Notes under the pieces: model-generated
The model's database searches: none
What the model was told of the DNA's origin: nothing
Seen by the model: only the letters and a program-made list of their open reading frames with translations
In this document: piece by piece, positions 61,885 to 64,000 of the stretch
Numbering within the stretch: the first letter of the stretch is position 1
Layout of the letters: the number at the start of each line of letters is the position of its first letter
DNA from: Tharpella sp964457755
GTDB lineage: Bacteria; Desulfobacterota; Anaeroferrophillalia; Anaeroferrophillales; Tharpellaceae
Length of the DNA: 64,000 nucleotides
Reading direction: 5' to 3'
Assembly: GCA_964457755.1 (NCBI GenBank)
Contig: CAYWGC010000005.1
Coordinates: forward strand, 44,693-108,692
Position numbers and translations under genes: made by a program

Positions 61885-62847
61885 ATGGAACGTTTTTACC
61901 TGACCGTAGCGCGCATTGCTAAAAAAACCCTGCACCATATGGTTGAACATCGTATTCCGATGTTGCCAGACATCTATTCGCGTCATTTTTACCGTTATCT
62001 TGCCTCAACCGATAAAGAGTCACAGGAGGTCATTGAAGATCAACAACAGGGTGACCTTAAAGAGGTATGTAACCAGCAGGATCAAGGCTTGAGTATCATG
62101 AAAGATCTATCGGCGATAATCGACAAACTTGATCAAGTTACCGGCCAACATAATGAACAGCTCGACAACCATCTCTTAAATCTCAAATCTTCTGATAAAA
62201 CTACAGATTTAAATCAATTAAAATCAGAGATTATAGACGAGTTACAAACTGTTGTTAACAGCAACACTGAAATCCATTATAACATTACCGCGGCTCAAGA
62301 GACCGTCACACGCCTGCAGAAAAAAATGGAAGAGGTTGCCGACATGGCAACTATTGATGAGCTTACCGGTCTCTATAACCGCCGGGCCCTTTTCAGCCGG
62401 CTTGCGGAGGAGCATTCCCGGGCGCAACGTTACGACCAGGGTTTCAGTCTTCTCTTAATCGATATCGATGATTTTAAAAATGTCAATGATGAGCATGGTC
62501 ATCAGGTTGGAGATGGGATTTTGCGCGGACTCGGAGCCTTTCTGCGCCAGAACCTGCGTGATTCAGATTTTCCGGCCCGCTTTGGGGGGGAAGAGTTTAT
62601 CTGTCTGATGCCGTCAACTGATATTGATCAGGCCGTCCAAGCCGCCAATAAAATAATAAAACTCCTTTCGCAAAGCACTCTGAGCAGCAAAAAAATGGGG
62701 GTTGCCCTGCAGATTACAGTCAGTATCGGGATTTCGACTTTTGCCAAAGAGGATGAGCTTGACAACCTCATCAAGCGGGCTGACGACGCTCTCTACCTGG
62801 CTAAAAGGCGGGGGAAAAATCAGGTTGTTACGGAGCTCGAACTTTAA
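61885..62847 (+). CDS. Diguanylate cyclase (GGDEF)
   Basis: 320 residues, no membrane span. A helical/coiled-coil N half (~40-150) precedes the GGDEF domain: LTGLYNRRALFSRL, LIDIDDFKNVNDEHGHQVGD, active site GGEEF (234-238), and I-site RDSD (225-228) for c-di-GMP feedback. Makes c-di-GMP, for which the window has two PilZ proteins. Start ATG at 61885 is ambiguous. Confidence 0.93.
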   Translation: MERFYLTVARIAKKTLHHMVEHRIPMLPDIYSRHFYRYLASTDKESQEVIEDQQQGDLKEVCNQQDQGLSIMKDLSAIIDKLDQVTGQHNEQLDNHLLNLKSSDKTTDLNQLKSEIIDELQTVVNSNTEIHYNITAAQETVTRLQKKMEEVADMATIDELTGLYNRRALFSRLAEEHSRAQRYDQGFSLLLIDIDDFKNVNDEHGHQVGDGILRGLGAFLRQNLRDSDFPARFGGEEFICLMPSTDIDQAVQAANKIIKLLSQSTLSSKKMGVALQITVSIGISTFAKEDELDNLIKRADDALYLAKRRGKNQVVTELEL

Positions 62848-63737
62848 ATTTTAAGACTCTCTAGATAGCCAATCATCCCGCGCATCGTATTACCGAGAAA
62901 ATAGCGTTCCCGAGCATAAATGTCGGGCGCCAGTTCCTTAATCCTTCGATAATTCATATCGTGTTCTAAAAGCCACGCAAACAGCCTCTCTTCCGAATCG
63001 TCATCTCCACCCAACCCAGTTTTCTTGACTCCTTCGACCCACAGGTTGAGTTGATCTCTACCAATTTGCAGATATTCTAATGCGGGTTCAACCAAACCAT
63101 AGTGAGCGATCACCAGATAGCGCGGTGACAATTTGATCATACGATCAATCGAGTCGAGTGCGACATCAAGTATAAACCTTGGTGGGGTTGCCGGCCGCAT
63201 ATAGATGCCGCTCTTAGCCGGGCTGCGGACACCCACAACCTCACCTGCAAAAAGCAGGTTGGCAAAAAGAAAACAGAGATGATGCTGGGCGTGACCGGGG
63301 GTTAGAAAGGCACGAATCCCGGTCTCACCAATCTCCTCAGAAAAACTGATATTGGCTTCAGGGACCGCTATTATCTCACCGTAAACCTCCGCCATAGAGC
63401 CTAAAATCTTTAAAGATCCCTGCCAAAGTTTTTCCGGTTCAATCATATGTTTAATTCCCTGAGGGTGGCATATCACTTGCGCATCAGGGAAAATTTTCAA
63501 CAACTCACCGGTACCTCCGGCATGGTCTATATGAATATGGGTCAGCAAGATATAATTAAGCTCTTTAACTCCCCTTTTTTCCAGTTCAGCGACAAGATAA
63601 GGAATGGTTGAGAGCGGTCCGGGATCTACCAGAAAGGTAAAATCTTCCCCCTGATAGAGCCAGGCACTGATAAATTGAGAAAAGCCTTCAAGACGAGGCT
63701 CGTCGAGGTCGATACAACTTAAATTTTCAAGTTTCAT
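62844..63737 (-). CDS. Metallo-beta-lactamase-fold hydrolase
   Basis: 297 residues. MBL motif LLTHIHIDHAGGTG (HxHxDH), TPGHAQHHLCFLF and a later IAHYGLVEP as further ligands. A helical C terminus (215-297) is longer than in glyoxalase II, resembling hydrolases of unknown substrate. Starts immediately after the ferredoxin gene's stop (TAA-ATG), so co-transcribed; stops overlapping the cyclase gene by 4 bp. Confidence 0.88.
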   Translation of the reverse strand: MKLENLSCIDLDEPRLEGFSQFISAWLYQGEDFTFLVDPGPLSTIPYLVAELEKRGVKELNYILLTHIHIDHAGGTGELLKIFPDAQVICHPQGIKHMIEPEKLWQGSLKILGSMAEVYGEIIAVPEANISFSEEIGETGIRAFLTPGHAQHHLCFLFANLLFAGEVVGVRSPAKSGIYMRPATPPRFILDVALDSIDRMIKLSPRYLVIAHYGLVEPALEYLQIGRDQLNLWVEGVKKTGLGGDDDSEERLFAWLLEHDMNYRRIKELAPDIYARERYFLGNTMRGMIGYLESLKI

Positions 63738-64000
63738 TTATAATCCTATTCCATAACCTACCCGTACAGCACCGTAAGGACAGAGTTCCTGACAACAATA
63801 ACAATGAATGCAGCGTTTATAGTCAATCACTATTTTACCGTCAACCAATTTCATGGCCTGCGCCGGACAGTGCTGAACGCAAACTCGACAACGGTGACAA
63901 CGGGAGCGGCTGATTATAGGCTTTCTTACAAATATCCGACGCCAGAGGCGTTGGCCCGGAAAAGTTGCCTGTGCAGCTCCTTTGGCAGGTTTTATAACCG
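63738..64000 (-). CDS. DUF362-like protein with 2[4Fe-4S] C terminus (5' end outside window)
   Basis: Reading leftwards from the window end, the only open frame ends with TAA at 63738-63740. It encodes 86 residues: a basic stretch, then two clusters, CHRCRVCVQHCP and CIHCYCCQELCP, and the ending GAVRVGYGIGL. CIxCYCCQELCP is typical of DUF362 proteins, whose N-terminal part would lie beyond base 64000. Fe-S electron carrier or maturation role, unproven. Confidence 0.8.
   Translation of the reverse strand, partial: VIKPAKGAAQATFPGQRLWRRIFVRKPIISRSRCHRCRVCVQHCPAQAMKLVDGKIVIDYKRCIHCYCCQELCPYGAVRVGYGIGL

Noticed and set aside
1..64000. CRISPR arrays, tRNA, rRNA or complete insertion sequences
   Set aside because: No regularly spaced repeats, cloverleaf candidates or transposase genes recognised by eye; a covariance-model scan would be decisive.

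Overview
The window reads as a chromosomal segment of an anaerobic Desulfobacterota (former Deltaproteobacteria) bacterium of moderate GC. This is inferred from gene content: a strict-anaerobe type hybrid cluster protein, a flavodiiron protein, a periplasmic multihaem c-type cytochrome, a PxxKW cysteine-rich protein, a CooT-like protein, a DUF362-type ferredoxin protein, CimA, an electron-transferring PyrK/PyrD pair, LolA and LapAB. No rRNA, tRNA, CRISPR array or intact transposase was seen.

Layout. 1-7258: an unusual same-strand cassette of a beta-propeller-like protein (cut by the left edge), a large J-domain-like protein and two different GHKL (HSP90/MORC-like) ATPases. This is the best candidate for an undescribed system. 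7286-8741: a YgjP-type metallopeptidase and a SLOG/YpsA-like protein, closed by a perfect hairpin. 8737-15106: a membrane protein with a sensor-associated Cys4 tail, Hcp with an FNR/CRP-type palindrome upstream, TrmL, an ABC-F ATPase and an aspartate aminotransferase. 15240-17010: an AT-rich accessory patch with a ribbon-helix-helix antitoxin, a MazF/PemK toxin broken by an internal deletion, an HNH endonuclease and a small acidic partner. 17092-22630: creatininase-family protein, TatD, LolA, HflK-HflC and RibF. 22863-29410: the translation block rpsB-tsf-pyrH-frr, then ferredoxin, a TatA/B protein, TatC, a Sua5/YciO protein and a third SPFH protein. 29481-33807 (minus): a zinc-ribbon protein, RsmE, RimO, IlvE and CooT. 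34164-37966: LysC, CimA, Mog/MoaB and RimI. 37979-44576: multihaem cytochrome, two PilZ proteins, PyrK-PyrD, YehS, HIT-LapA-LapB and a DUF2148 protein. 44582-49364 (minus): rsmD-coaD-EamA-recJ, a PxxKW protein and a deoxynucleoside kinase. 49712-54480 (minus): site-2 protease, trpS, rluB and a GH57 enzyme. 54640-64000: flavodiiron protein, methyltransferase, HemE, ThrC, UbiB-type kinase, diguanylate cyclase, MBL hydrolase and the end of a DUF362-like ferredoxin protein.

How it fits together. Most of the window is housekeeping: translation and RNA modification, amino-acid synthesis (aspartate kinase, threonine synthase, citramalate synthase, BCAT), pyrimidine, haem, flavin and CoA synthesis, and envelope biogenesis (LolA, Tat, LapAB, HflKC). 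Hcp and the flavodiiron protein suggest defence against NO and O2 in an anaerobe. Two small families of non-coding dispersed repeats are present. Family A (MITE-like, terminal inverted repeats) lies at 23768-23940 and 58187-58333. Family B (67 bp, opposite orientations) lies at 55974-56040 and 59854-59920.
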